64,000 nucleotides of DNA from Dama dama (Eukaryota > Chordata > Mammalia > Artiodactyla > Cervidae). The stretch is from the NCBI RefSeq assembly GCF_033118175.1, contig NC_083697.1, positions 21,178,001-21,242,000 of the forward strand. Reading direction: 5' to 3'. A program made the position numbers and the translations under genes. The notes below the pieces were generated by a model, which was given only the letters and a program-made list of their open reading frames with translations, was not told the origin of the DNA and did not search any database. Positions 12,830 to 24,307 of the stretch are shown here, piece by piece. The stretch's first letter is position 1, and every line of letters starts with the position of its first letter.

Positions 12830-13200
12830 TGAAAAAAGTATAAGCGGTGTCATGTCGGAGAGCGTTTCCAACCCTCTGTCACTTTCTTGTGTGAGGGATG
12901 AAGTTAAAGTGCCTGGCAGTTCTTGTCAACAATATGTCCAGGCAGTGACTGTACGATGCTGTGGCAGCTGAGCTTTCAAACAAAAACACCAGAACCTGCG
13001 AAGTATGTGTCTGTGATTAGTACCTGATGCTATGCACCATGGATGCCCCAGCTCATGTTTTTAATGGAATCTCTTCTGTATAAAACTAACCATGCTTCCC
13101 CCTCCGCTCATCACATCAGTGTGGAAAAGATCATATGGCTGCAATCAGTTCTTTAGCATGAAAAACTTTGTTTCTTCCCTTTCCAGATCCATCAACAAAA
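12830..13200. promoter_or_regulatory. Weak candidate conserved noncoding block
   Basis: A repeat-free stretch of roughly balanced composition with a few retained CpGs (for example near 12846, 12856 and 12863) and an E-box CAGCTG at 12965-12970. It stands out against AT-rich flanks. Function is inferred from composition only. Confidence 0.2.
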
Positions 13201-13756
13201 ACACATGAATTGAAATGCCATTTTTGCCTAGATCTAGACATCAACTTTCACAACAAACAGAAATAATATGTACACATTGAGGAGGATAACAGAAATGCTT
13301 AGAGCTCCTTGATTCAAATAGCAAGAAATACGCCAATTCAGTCCCACAGCTTAGAGTCCTTCCAGAAAGATTATAAATTTGAAGAAGACAAACTATAACC
13401 TCTAATAATAGCTTCTCTTTAATGTATTTTCCAAATGAATACCAGATACATCCTTCCCATTCTACTCCTAAACATATATACCCTAATTGCACAGTTCTAT
13501 TTGTAAGAACATGCATTTTGGTTCTGTGTAGTTATTTAGTTATGTCATGTCTGCAAGGTACTTACCTGATTGTCAATCTTGATTGTTTTTCTCAATGAAT
13601 CATGTAGCTCTAAGAAAGACTGTTACCTGATGACATCATTTATGAAAAGAATGGCTGATGTATAAAACACGATGAGGAACTTGAATGAAAGAATTTATTT
13701 ATTATCAGTGTTTTAACTGTATGTGTGTGTGTTTGTCAGTAAGCAGATGGTATATT
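13201..13756. other. Single-copy DNA, no gene seen
   Basis: A 91-codon open frame on the minus strand (13241-13516) has no recognisable domain. A short TG tract lies at 13722-13732. Nothing else noted. Confidence 0.4.
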
Positions 13757-13965
13757 GGGCTTCCCTCGTGACTCACTGGTAAAGAATTCACCTGCTAATG
13801 CAAGACTCAAGTTTGATGCCTAGGTTGGGAATATCCCCTGGAGGTGGAAATAGCAACCCACTCCAGTATTCTTGCCTGGGAAGTCCCATGGACAGAGAAG
13901 CCTGGCAGGCTATAGTCCATGGGGTTGCAAAGGGTCGGACACAACTGAGTGACTATGCAGGCACT
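13757..13965 (+). mobile_element. Bov-tA SINE
   Basis: Full-length Bov-tA: head GGGCTTCCCTCGTGACTCAC, body CAACCCACTCCAGTATTC, and 3' end GGTCGGACACAACTGAGTGA. No clear TSD was found. Confidence 0.95.
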
Positions 13966-14004
13966 CATTAAATATAAAACTCACATAATGAAAGTTCTGT
14001 TTTA

Positions 14005-14463
14005 ATGAGGTACCATTACACGCCAGTCAGGATGGCTGCTATCCAAAAGTCTACAAGCAATAAATGCTGGAGAGGGTGTGGAGAAAAGGGAACCCTCTTA
14101 CACTGTTGGTGGGAATGCAAACTAGTACAGCCACTATGGAGAACAGTGTGGAGATTCCTTAAAAAACTGGAAATAGAACTGCCATATGACCTAGCAATCC
14201 CACTTCTGGGCATACACACTGAGGAAACCAGATCTGAAAGAGACACGTACACCCCAATGTTCATCGCAGCACTGTTTATAATAGCCAGGACATGGAAGCA
14301 ACCTAGATGCCCATCAGTAGACGAATGGATAAGGAAGCTGTGGTACATATACACCATGGAATATTACTCAGCCATTAAAAAGAATTCATTTGAATCAGTT
14401 CTAATGAGATGGATGAAACTGGAGCCCATTATACAGAGTGAAGTAAGCCAGAAAGATAAATAA
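14005..14463 (+). pseudogene. L1 ORF2p C-terminal fragment
   Basis: A 152-codon open frame corresponding to the extreme C-terminus of the L1 ORF2 protein. It contains the Cys-rich motif C21-x3-C25-x7-H33-x4-C38 (CWRGCGEKGTLLHCWWEC) and the downstream conserved LLGIHTEE and YTMEYYSAIKK segments. The endonuclease and RT domains were lost by 5' truncation at insertion, so no L1 function is expected. The first Met is fortuitous. Confidence 0.93.
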
Positions 14464-14837
14464 CATTACAGCATACTAACACATATATATGGAATTTAGA
14501 AAGATGGTGATGATAACCCTATATGCAAAACAGAAAAAGAGACAGAACAGAACAGAGTTTTGAACTCTGTGGGAGAAGGTGAGGGTGGGATGTTTCGAAA
14601 GAACAGCATGTATATTATCTATGGTGAAACAGATCACCAGCCCAGGTTGGATGCATGAGACAAGTGCTCAGGCCTGGTGCACTGGGAAGACCCAGAGGAA
14701 TCGGGTGGAGAGGGAGGTGGGAGGGGGGATCGGGATGGGGAATACGTGTAACTCCATGGCTGATTCATGTCAATGCATGACAAAACCCACTGAAATGTTG
14801 TGAAGTAATTAGCCTCCAACTAATAAAAAAAAAAAAT
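14005..14837 (+). mobile_element. 5'-truncated ruminant L1 with TSD
   Basis: The 3' part of an L1: the ORF2 C-terminus, then the 3' UTR (TTGGATGCATGAGACAAGTG, CAATATTG-type end replaced by decayed sequence) and an A-rich tail ending at 14837. A perfect 14-bp TSD, AAAGTTCTGTTTTA, lies at 13991-14004 and 14838-14851. This is a textbook target-primed insertion. The perfect TSD suggests a fairly recent event. Confidence 0.97.
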
Positions 14838-14851
14838 AAAGTTCTGTTTTA

Positions 14852-15539
14852 TGGAGATAATATCAGCAGCATTGGGAATATGGACTAGAAAAGGAGATAG
14901 GAGACATTTAGGATGCTATATTATTATTATGGTCCAGATGAAAGACAATGAGGACATAACCCAGGATGAAAACAATGAAACTAGAGAGATGTTTAGATAG
15001 TAGTTTCTATAGGGCTTTCGGGCCATTCAAACGTAGAATGCATGTGAGAAGGAAAAGGAAGAAATTAAAGATATCCATTTAGTTTCCTGTATAAGTGATT
15101 TGGCAAATATGATCTTCTTAGAATAGACAAGGGACTCTAGAGGAGGAAGCATGGATGGGAGAGTGTAGCAAGATCATGAGCTAATGCTGGCGGCTTATCT
15201 ACACATCAGAGACATTAATTAAAAGTGGGGATGTTATTGTAATTAGCTCAATCTATTCTATCTTGCCTAGGGAGACAAAGTTTAGTAATACCAGAAATTA
15301 AAACATTTTGCAGCAGTCTTGTTGATTAATACAATATGTTAAACTTTTGCTCTTTTTTAAGTGAGGTAGTTTTGATTCATCTAAAACAGACACTTGCTAT
15401 CTTTTCCTTATCTTCCAACATTAAGATAACCACAAACAGCTTTTAGAAATCTGTCTTGCAAGGGGATGCTGGTCAGATGATTGTGTGATGTGGCCCACAT
15501 CGTTCATTAGGTCTTCAAGCACCTTATTTAAGTCTTTGC
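14852..15539. other. Single-copy DNA, no gene seen
   Basis: No open frame of note and no repeat I can name. Confidence 0.4.
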
Positions 15540-15640
15540 TATTTTTCAGAGTTAGTACTTAATAAAGTCAGTTTTCTTTATCTGTAAAATGGGGATGATA
15601 AAATAATCCTCACTGGGCTGCTTTTGAACATGTAGGAGTT
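15540..15640 (+). mobile_element. MIR SINE fragment
   Basis: TCAGTTTTCTTTATCTGTAA followed by AATGGGGATGATAAAATAAT matches the MIR core in sense ('cagtttcctcatctgtaaaatggggataataata'). It is an ancient mammalian SINE. Confidence 0.75.
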
Positions 15641-16019
15641 CTAGTAGATAATTAATATGGATTCCTGATAAACATTTAAATGTATGTCTGTGCATGAACT
15701 ATCAGGTCTCGATTTTATTTTAAGATGATGTTATTGACAGTGACCACTATCTAGATGCAGGATGCACTGGACTAAAGAATCGGTTGTCAATAATCTTTTT
15801 TTCGACTATCACCATATTTGGATACTCTCTTGTTGTTCATAAAGAAGTCGAAATTTTCAAATCTTCCTACAAGACATGATTTTCTGAGAATTTATGTTCA
15901 AACAAAATTTTCCTTTCAAGTTACTATTTGCTAAAGCAGACATCTAAATGTGTGCTCTGCATCAAAGTGGGGCCAGGGTTAGCCACCACAGTAAGAATTA
16001 AGCTCTGTTCTCCTCTTGT
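15641..16019. other. Single-copy DNA, no gene seen
   Basis: AT-rich, nothing recognised. Confidence 0.4.
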
Positions 16020-16310
16020 TCTACTAAACAGTGACCCAAGCATGTTAACTCCTGTAGAAAGATCAGGAGTATCCAATCTCTAATCGACAAATGCATTATT
16101 CTGTTTATTTATGCTTATAAACCATCTGTCAAACCGAATTGTGTGGGCACTTGTCATTGTGCCCATCATTATGAGTTGTTTACTTAATTAGAATTATTGA
16201 GTTTAATTTTATGTTTATTAAATTTTGGGCTCTCTAGAGAGTCTCATATTGAAGGTCCAATTGCAATAAAGAGGTAACAACAAAAGCATTTTAAATAGTA
16301 AAGCAGAAGC
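16020..16310. promoter_or_regulatory. Candidate conserved enhancer-like block
   Basis: Repeat-free and dense in developmental transcription-factor motifs. A forkhead site TGTTTAC (16177-16183) abuts a homeodomain site TTAATTA (16184-16190), with further ATTA cores at 16190-16260. GGGCAC (16145-16150) and GTGCCC (16159-16164) form an inverted repeat with an 8-nt loop. A TTGCAATAAA lies at 16261-16270. This pattern is typical of deeply conserved noncoding elements, but conservation has not been tested. Confidence 0.35.
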
Positions 16311-17633
16311 CACGATTATCAAAATGAGTTATGAGTTATCAAAGTAAGTTATGCTGATAGTTGTTATTCTAGTGCTTGGAATAGTAGCAATGACTTCACT
16401 TGAAAAAACAAAGGCAAAAGATATGTAAACATGAAATATATATGTTTATTCTTACGCACATTTTTTCTTTTGTTACACCCCAGCTGGCAGAAGTTATAAT
16501 GCATAGGCTTTCCTGGCATAAGACAGCTGTTAGACATGCCTCCATGTGGGGTGCTATTTTACAGTCTACAACAAGAATGTTAGAATCAATTTTGTTGTCA
16601 TAAATGTTTCTTGGTAAAGGTATGCTAATTAAGACAGTGACTAAATTAGTTCTACAAAACTGCAGTATTATTTCTTAACTTTAAAAAATTATAGAATTTT
16701 AAAAGCAAATTTTGTGTAATGTATATGATAAATATAAAGTAAATATAATATATGTAATATATAGTCTAATATCCAATGTAAACAGTAAGTATAATGTAAA
16801 TAATGGGTAAGAATTCATAGACCTCTCTCTTAAAAGAGTCCTCAACCTACCAAAGTATAATAGATTAAAACTAATTCTATGAGGCGCTCCAAATAAGGAT
16901 GGTTAGCTGCATGATGGTCCATCTTGGTCAATAGATGAAATATCTGGTACAGAGGAGGAAGTGTGGGAGTAGGAATTACTAACAAAATTACTTTTTTGAA
17001 TAAAACTTTACAAGGATTCTTTGTTTATTGTAGCCAAAAGATCTTAACTAATATAATCATGATGGCAAACATTGTATTTCAGTAGTGATCTCATAATAAT
17101 AATTTGAGTATTTACTGAATTTAATGACAAGACACTTTTCGAGTTAAAACAAAAGTCTCATTACCAACAAACTATTCTTTTAAAGAATTTTATGGCTATC
17201 ATTTTTTCTTTAAGCAAAATTTATCAATATAATTGATTTTCCTATTTTCAATAGGAAAACCCTATCAATTTGTTATGCCTAAAGATAAAAGTATTTGCTT
17301 GAAAAAATATGAGGTAGAACTACAGTTTTTTAAATATTTCTTTTTCATTCAGTATGTTCTCCTTATCCTCCCCTTTTTCTGACTTCTTTAATTTTATTGT
17401 TCATTTGGGTATTATGCCCTCAGAGAGAAATGGCAGAGTACAAATAAACTGAAAGACACTCTTTAACATTTTCAAACCTTAGTAGCATTAAAGTCTTCAT
17501 GCCAGTTGTCTTTGAGGCAATAAAGCAAATCGAAACAAGCAAAGAAACAAATCAACCAAAAATATTTTAAGTAGTGGAGTAGCTCTAAGGGAAAAGTAGG
17601 AGGTTACTGGGGGAAAAATTTCTTCTGAGATAC

Positions 17634-17635
<2 letters not shown>
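16311..17635. other. AT-rich single-copy DNA, no gene seen
   Basis: Very AT-rich, with alternating TA/TAA tracts around 16720-16800. No gene or named repeat. Confidence 0.4.

Positions 17636-17669
<34 letters not shown>
17636..17669. repeat. (AC)n microsatellite
   Basis: An uninterrupted AC dinucleotide run of about 17 units, flanked by TACTAT and ATGTATAT. It is likely polymorphic. Confidence 0.97.
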
Positions 17670-17673
<4 letters not shown>

Positions 17674-17883
17674 TATACACCATGAATAGTGTACATAATA
17701 GAGGTCGTGTAGTAGGCAATATCTGAAATTCTTTAACCAGTTTCTGCTTCTGTATTCTTAGGAGTAAGTTACCTGACAGAACTATTAGATGTAGAGTTTA
17801 GGCACTAATTTGATAACAAATAATAATAAATTATAACGGCTCCTAAACTCATTTGATCAAGTTTATAAAGTCTCTACAACTTT

Positions 17884-17965
17884 TTTAAAAATTTTAATTG
17901 GAGGCTAATTACTTTACAATATTGTAGTGGTTTTTGCCATACATTGACATGTATCAGTCATGGGT
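17884..17965 (-). mobile_element. Ruminant L1 3' end, antisense
   Basis: TTTTAATTGGAGGCTAATTA, CTTTACAATATTGTAGTGG and TTTTTGCCATACATTGACAT are the reverse complement of the ruminant L1 3' terminus. The copy is truncated to about 80 bp. Confidence 0.88.
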
Positions 17966-19220
17966 GGGAACAATGGCTCTTCTTGACTCAGATGACCACA
18001 TAATTCATCATCCAAACTAGGACACTTATGAAAGTGAAAAAGGATGCTGCTAATAATCACACCAGGAAAACTGATGTAATAGGACTTTTCAAACAGAGAT
18101 GTCTGTTCACACTTTTCACGTTTTTATAAAAAATGAAACAAAAAAGAAGAAAAGTTAAACTTGGCAACTGAAGTACTCATGTTCAGTTATAATAATACTT
18201 GTTTTAACATGATATTTTTATTTTTTTTCAACTAGGAAATCAGACCTAGATTAATAGCTTCCTTCTAATATGTGATTTCAAATTATTTCCAGATTCAGTT
18301 TTCCTTATGGGAACAAATAAAATGTAACTTGATAAACATATAGTACTAAAATCTGTCCCCAATAATTTCAGACAATATCATTCCAAAAACTGGAGAGAAT
18401 TTGCTGTAGGGAATTTAGTTTTTGTCTTTTAAAGGCAAAATGGGTAAAGGAAAACATAATCTCTAACATATTGTGGCAAATGAGCGAAAACTTAGGTGGA
18501 GAAGTTGAAATCCAAGAAACAGTTTTATGGAAAGAATGTAGATGTCATTTTATCCCATGCTTACTATTTGAACCTTGAATTCAGTGCAAACTTCTTGAAT
18601 GTTTTTAATATCAGGATTTAAAATAGAAATTTTTTTTCATTCTAGTGTGTAGGTCATTTGTTTTAATGCATTTTTAAGAAGAGAATTAGTACAATTTTAT
18701 GAAATTTAAATTGATAGATTTGGTAGAAATAGAGATATATAAGCATATACTATATGATACATAATAAATATAAATATTACCAAACATTGTAATCAACTTA
18801 ACTAATGAACAAAATTTTCTGCTAAGTTTTTAATGACTGTCCAATGTGTCATGGTTTTCATGTGCTATAGGTTATTGAATTTGATTTCATCCAAATAAGT
18901 CCTGCCAAAACATTAGCCCATAAGGTGTTCTGGAAAAAAAAAGACAATGGAATATATTTTTTGGTTACACACATTTGTAAAAATACAATAGTATAATCCC
19001 TTTCTTAAAGATTTATGGGATACAAATTAATCATGTAGTTCTGTGTGAAGAAATTGTCTAAATTTTGATAACCCAGACTTTCTCACCTTTATTTTGTCAG
19101 TGACTACTTTTTTTTCATGTAAATCCTTTTAATGTCCTACAGAATTAATAATTTTATGGAAACACATGTTAGGTAATGTGATTTTTAAAACTTTCTGTAG
19201 TTCAACATTTAGGAAGTTTT
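17966..19220. other. AT-rich single-copy DNA, no gene seen
   Basis: No coding frame or named repeat recognised. Confidence 0.4.
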
Positions 19221-19231
19221 CTATTATCTTT

Positions 19232-19442
19232 TGTCTCTTCCCTAGTGGCTCAGATGGTAAAGAATCTGCCTGCCATGCAGGGAGACCTGGGTTCGATTCC
19301 TGGGTCCGGAAGATCCCTTGGAGAAGGGAATGGCAACCCACACCAGTATTCCTGCCTGGAAAATCCCATGGAGAGAGGAGCCTGGCGGGCTACAGTCCCT
19401 GAGGTCCCAAAGAGTTGGACACAACTGAGTGACTAACACACA
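19232..19442 (+). mobile_element. Bov-tA SINE with TSD
   Basis: Complete Bov-tA: head CTTCCCTAGTGGCTCAGATG, B-box GGTTCGATTCC, and 3' end GTTGGACACAACTGAGTGAC. An 11-bp TSD, CTATTATCTTT, lies at 19221-19231 and 19443-19453. Confidence 0.97.
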
Positions 19443-19453
19443 CTATTATCTTT

Positions 19454-20419
19454 AATTAGCCAGTATTCACATTTTATGGTATGTAAAATGGTAAGAGTAG
19501 ATAGCTAACAATGTTATAATGTCTAGTAATGATTTACTAAGAATATAGTAAATGTGTAGAGGTAAAAGTGAGCAAACTGATTTTCCAATTTTCTTTTAAG
19601 CTGTAATAGTCTATAATTTGTCCTATTAATTTTAATTGCAATGGAAGATATGATCTGAAAGGGTCCTATGTTCTTAAGGAACAAATGTTGAGCTACATAA
19701 AGTTTTTTTCTTAGTAATTATTTCACTATTTTCATTGGTCAGTGAGGAAAGAAACTAATTTTATAGTTTATATGTAATTATGATTAAATTAATTAGAATT
19801 CCATGTTTTGTTCAGATACTAAGTTGAACTAAAATACACACAATAGAGCAACTCAGACTTAGATCTTGAAACACATTTATTTCTAATTTGAAATCAATTA
19901 AGGTATTTTGGAAATCACAAATAGGACTAAAATGAGTTGAGTTTGAAATCTGAGATATTTCATGGGTCATATCTATAAAATAGAAGAAATCCTGGAGGTT
20001 AAAAGCAAACTATTTTTTAAGACTTAACAATGAAAAACTTACTTTTCACTGCATTCAGGAAATTTGGTGCTTCAGCTTTAGAATTATGTATTTCTTTGAT
20101 TATAAATTATTGTAAGTACTCTTTTAGTTGATTATGTGGGTGAATTGGTTTGCTTTTGTGATTCCAGAATGATGGAAAATGAAGTGGATATTTGAGTCCT
20201 TCTTGCCTGCATATTGTTTTTTAAAATAAAACTAATGAAGATGAGAGGTAAAACAAAATTTGACTTTGTAAATACCACAGAAACCAATATAATTTTTCAT
20301 GTTTTTGAGGATCCAGTAACATTTCATGAATTTCTAATTTTTCTATGCCATTTAGATTTTCAAGTGAGTCATTTAACTATTTATATTTCCTGTTATGACA
20401 GTTTTGGTCTTTCTTTTTG
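19454..20419. other. AT-rich single-copy DNA, no gene seen
   Basis: An 81-codon frame at 20214-20459 is composition-driven and matches nothing I know. No repeats recognised. Confidence 0.4.
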
Positions 20420-20495
20420 TTTTAAATTTGGGTATAGTTGCTTTACAATGTTTTATTAATTTGGAGGTTGGGATTGACATGTATACACCAATAGA
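20420..20495 (-). mobile_element. Possible L1 3'-end fragment
   Basis: 'gggtatagttgctttacaat' and 'attaatttggaggttgggattgacatgtatacac' in pieces resemble diverged L1 3' UTR in antisense. Confidence 0.4.
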
Positions 20496-20550
20496 TCTTT
20501 CATTCTTTGGTTTGTTTGAATTTATAACCTTTTTACCATAGTGTTTCGTT

Positions 20551-20778
20551 TGCATGCATGCATGCATCCTTGCCCAGTCACATCAGTCATGTCTGACTCT
20601 TTGTAAAGAATCTATGGACTGTAACCCGCCAAGCTCTTCTGCCCACCGAATTCTCCAAAAAAGAATATTGGAGTGGGCTGCCATGCCCTCCTCCAGGGGA
20701 TCTTCCTGACTCAGGTATAAAATCCATGTTTCCTGCATTGCAGGTGGGTTCTTTACCCATTGACCCATCAGGGAAGCA
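20551..20778 (-). mobile_element. Bov-tA SINE, antisense
   Basis: The 3' end is at the left (CATGTCTGACTCTTTGTAAA after a GCAT repeat) and the tRNA-like head at the right (TTTACCCATTGACCCATCAG, GGAAGC). It is diverged, with a small replacement near 20606. The GCATGCATGCATGCATC at 20551-20567 is the simple tail. Confidence 0.92.
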
Positions 20779-21779
20779 CCCGCTGTTTGCTTGATGTAAT
20801 ATAAAATCTGTAAGGTTTATCTAATATCGATGCCCTAATTGTATAAAAAATATTTCCTTTAAAAAAGTTATTTTATATAGCAAAAGTTCTCTCCACATTT
20901 AAGCTTATAAATATTATTGTCCCTCTACATTCTGCTTGGTTATTATATAGATTATTTTATAAGAATATTCTCATTCAAAGTGACTTATATATTGTACATT
21001 CTTTTCATAGAAATATTTCCTTCCCAAATTAATAGTATAGCTACTTCTAGGTTGAAAAGAAATAACTGTTCAAAAGGGCAAAGGAGCAAATCTACAAGGC
21101 TCTATTTCTTTCCAGATCAGATGACTTTTGTATGGAAGTCACAGTTTCATTATCTTTTTTTCTATTAATCTCATGTAGAATTCCATTTCAGCCTCATGTT
21201 TCTTAAACAGAATGAGCAGGTAGGGTTATATTAGGAATCTAAAAACTCACACATATACATTATAGATAATATTTCAGAAAGATAAAAAAATTTCTGCTCT
21301 TATAGAATGCTTCACACATATTAGTGGTCTTATAGCACTTTCCCCCTTCCTCACAGATATTATGTTTGTATAACTTTATACACCTTCAAGAGTCTTGCTT
21401 TCAGTGTGAGTACTATGCACAAATTAATGAAATGTGTAATATTTAAAATATTATTTATGACATTTTTTATTGCTCAAAAGTGAGGTGTTTGAACAGGACA
21501 CTCCAATTTCAAATGCTTTCTTCCTTGGACCTCTCATGGTAAACCTTTATATGTCACATTAGTTATTTTCCTCTGACCAAATTATGTCAGTCAGTCAAAT
21601 TGTATGAATTTTTCAGCTCAGATGTTCAGAAGGATATTTTATAAATCATTCTTTATATATTTTCTCTGCTTGAATAACAGGTCATAGTGGAAAATCATTT
21701 TATGTTGTTGCAAAATAGTTTTTTTATGTTGTATATTTGTAGAATTGGGAGCAAAATTCTTATACTCAAATCCTGTGTC
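20779..21779. other. AT-rich single-copy DNA, no gene seen
   Basis: An 83-codon frame at 20917-21168 has no family resemblance. No repeats recognised. Confidence 0.4.
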
Positions 21780-21870
21780 ATTCATTTCTTATTATTGCAT
21801 GTTATCTTAAGCAAGTGCTGAACTTCTTTAATATATGTTTTCTCATCTAAAATAAAGTTAAAATGTGAAA
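21780..21870 (+). mobile_element. MIR SINE fragment
   Basis: The phrases 'atcttaagcaagtgctgaacttctttaa' and 'ttttctcatctaaaataaagtt' follow the MIR sense core (ccttgggcaagt…tttcctcatctgtaaaat). Confidence 0.65.
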
Positions 21871-21965
21871 TTGAAATTTTACAGCCTTGTAGAGGGGAAC
21901 TGGATACCTACTTCATAGTACTCATAATACTTCTTAATACTCATTTTAATAAGTATTAAAAACTT

Positions 21966-22074
21966 TTTGTTGTTCAGTTGCTCATTTATGTCTGACTCTT
22001 TGCAACCCCATGGACTGCAGCATGCCAAGCTTCTCTGTGCTTCACTCTCTCCCAGAGCTTGAGCAAACTCATGT
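21966..22074 (-). mobile_element. BovB 3'-end fragment
   Basis: In antisense it reads GTTGCTCATTTATGTCTGAC, CCATGGACTGCAGCATGCCA and CCCAGAGCTTGAGCAAACTC. The last phrase belongs to BovB rather than to Bov-tA. Confidence 0.8.
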
Positions 22075-22505
22075 ATGCAGTCATATGAAAAACAAATTAA
22101 ATGTTTTGCTATATAGTAAACACTATGAATATGACAGCTATTAATTAATATCATTTTTCTTTTACTAGAAATCTTCAAAACATATCCAAAGTATGAACAC
22201 AAATTCCCCTTACAGACCTGACTTCTCCTTGGCTAGTAATTATGAAATTATACTGTAACAGAACACTAATAGTCCTTGACTTGAATAGAATGTAAATTGA
22301 ATACTGAAAGTCTTATTCCAACTTGTAGAAAAAAATAAAGGCATTAGAATTTCTTAATTATTTTTCTGTATATTTTACCTTTTAACATTTTCCGTTTCTT
22401 AGTGCTTGATGTTTAGTAGTATCTGACAGATAAGTAAGTGAACGAATGAGTGGCAAAAACTAATAGATAAATTATAGAATATCTGAAAACATTTGAACAC
22501 TCTTG
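22075..22505. other. AT-rich single-copy DNA, no gene seen
   Basis: No gene or repeat recognised. Confidence 0.4.
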
Positions 22506-22917
22506 GTGGTGGTTTAGTCACTAAGTAGTGTCCGACTCCTTTTCAACCCCATGGACTGTAGCTTGCAGGCTCCTCTCCATGGGATTTTCCAGGCAAGAAT
22601 ACTGGAGTGGGTTGCCATTTCCTTCTCCAGGGGATCTTCCCAACCCAGGAACTGAACCCTCATCTGCTGCATTGCAGGCTTCCCTGATAGCTCAGTTGGT
22701 AAAGAATCTGCCTGCAATGCAGGAGACCCCAGTTTGATTCCTGGGTTGGGAAGGTCCCCTGGAGAAGGGAAAGGCTACCCACTCCAGTATTTTGGCCTGG
22801 AGAATTCCATTGACTGTATAATCCCTGGGGTCGCAAAAAGCTGGACATGACTGAGCAACTTTCACTTTCTCCTGCATTGCAGGCGGATTCTTTACCACTG
22901 AGCTGCCAGGGAGTCCA
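22506..22917 (-). mobile_element. Bov-tA SINE, antisense, split by a second Bov-tA
   Basis: The 3' end and body lie at 22506-22678 (CCATTTCCTTCTCCAGGGGA), and the tRNA head resumes at 22872-22917 (TTCTTTACCACTGAGCTGCC). A Bov-tA in the opposite orientation separates them. The flanks ACACTCTTGGT and ACATTCTTAGT (9 of 11 matching) are a plausible decayed TSD for the outer element. Confidence 0.93.
22679..22871 (+). mobile_element. Bov-tA SINE nested in Bov-tA
   Basis: A complete sense Bov-tA (CTTCCCTGATAGCTCAGTTG to ACATGACTGAGCAACTTTCA) inserted in the outer SINE. A 12-bp TSD, CTGCATTGCAGG, lies at 22667-22678 and 22872-22883. The TSD is itself part of the outer Bov-tA head. Confidence 0.95.
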
Positions 22918-23109
22918 CATTCTTAGTTGAAGCTTTTCTCTTTGTTTACACGTAGTTGCTTAAATTTTATTTTCCACATAGATATTAACATACAAATGTT
23001 AGAAAACTATCCCTATTTCAGTCAGTGGAGACAAAAAGTGGCAGAAAAATGAAGTGCATCTGCTATTTTAAAGTTGAATTACATAACAAAGAATCAAATT
23101 ATTCCTCTA

Positions 23110-23248
23110 TATGGAGAAGGAAACAGCAACCCACTCCAGTACTCTTGTCTGGAAAATCCCATGGATGGAGGAGCCTGGCCAACTATAGTCCATGAGGTCG
23201 CAGAATTGGACACGACTGAGCGACTTTACTTTCACTTTCATTTCTGTT
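23110..23248 (+). mobile_element. Bov-A monomer SINE
   Basis: A single Bov-A unit from ATGGAGAAGGAAACAGCAAC to CACGACTGAGCGACTTTACT with a TTTCACTTTC tail. There is no tRNA head. Confidence 0.9.
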
Positions 23249-23470
23249 AAGACTCCAAATTGCAGGATTGTACTTCTTTCTTCAGGATAAAGAATAGTTG
23301 TTAAACTATACACAAGCCATCTCTGCAATTTCTGCCCAGAACAGCATAGAATAATTCATTTACCTAATATTCAGTTTCTCTGTCTATGCCTGGGTTGGAC
23401 ACTGAGGATAAAAGTAAGGCTGCAAAGGACAATGTTTATAGAATAAGAGGAAAAGCCACAGACTGGGAGG

Positions 23471-23472
<2 letters not shown>

Positions 23473-23518
<46 letters not shown>
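23473..23518. repeat. (AT)n microsatellite within old L1
   Basis: About 23 uninterrupted AT units, at the place where L1 ORF2 normally reads 'aaatatttgcaaat'. The run probably expanded from that AT-rich seed. Confidence 0.96.
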
Positions 23519-23521
<3 letters not shown>

Positions 23522-24307
23522 AAAAAGGCAAATCTGATAAAATACCATTTTATTCAAAAAGTACAAAGAACTCTTAAAATTCAACAATCAATAAATAAAC
23601 AATCCAATTAGAAAAATGGGCCAAAGACCTCCAACAGATACTGCGCCAAAGAAGATAAGGCACATAAAAAGATACTCTATGTTCTATGTCTTGAGGAAAA
23701 TGAAAATTAAACTAAGAAGACATCACCTATTAGAACAGCTATAATCCAGAACTCTGACAACATCAAATGCTGGTGAAGATGTAGAGCACCAGGAACTCAT
23801 TTATTGCTGGTGGGAATATAAAATCGTCCAACAACTCTGGGAGACTGATTAGAAATTTCTAACAAAACTAAACATATTCCTAACATATGACCCAGAAATT
23901 AAACTCAATATTTATGCAAAGGTGTTGGAAACTTGCAAACTGAAAGAAGTCAATTTGAAAAGGCTAAATAATGTTTGATTTCAACTACATGACATTTTGG
24001 AAAAGACAAAACTTTGGAGATAATAAAACAGTCAGTGGTTGCTGAGGGTTGGGGGGAGTGATGGATACACTGGTTGAGCACAGAGGATTTTTAAGGCAGT
24101 GAAATTGCTGTGGATGATAACTTTAATTGTGGATACATTTGTCCAAACCCATAGAATGTACAATATCAAAAGCGAACCCTCATGTAAAGTTGGGACTTTG
24201 GGTGTTAATGAGGTGTCAGTATAGGTTCATCTGCACTGGTAGATGTGCAGTTGTAACAAATGCACTACTCTGGTGAGGGATACTGATAATGAGGAAAGTT
24301 ATACAGG

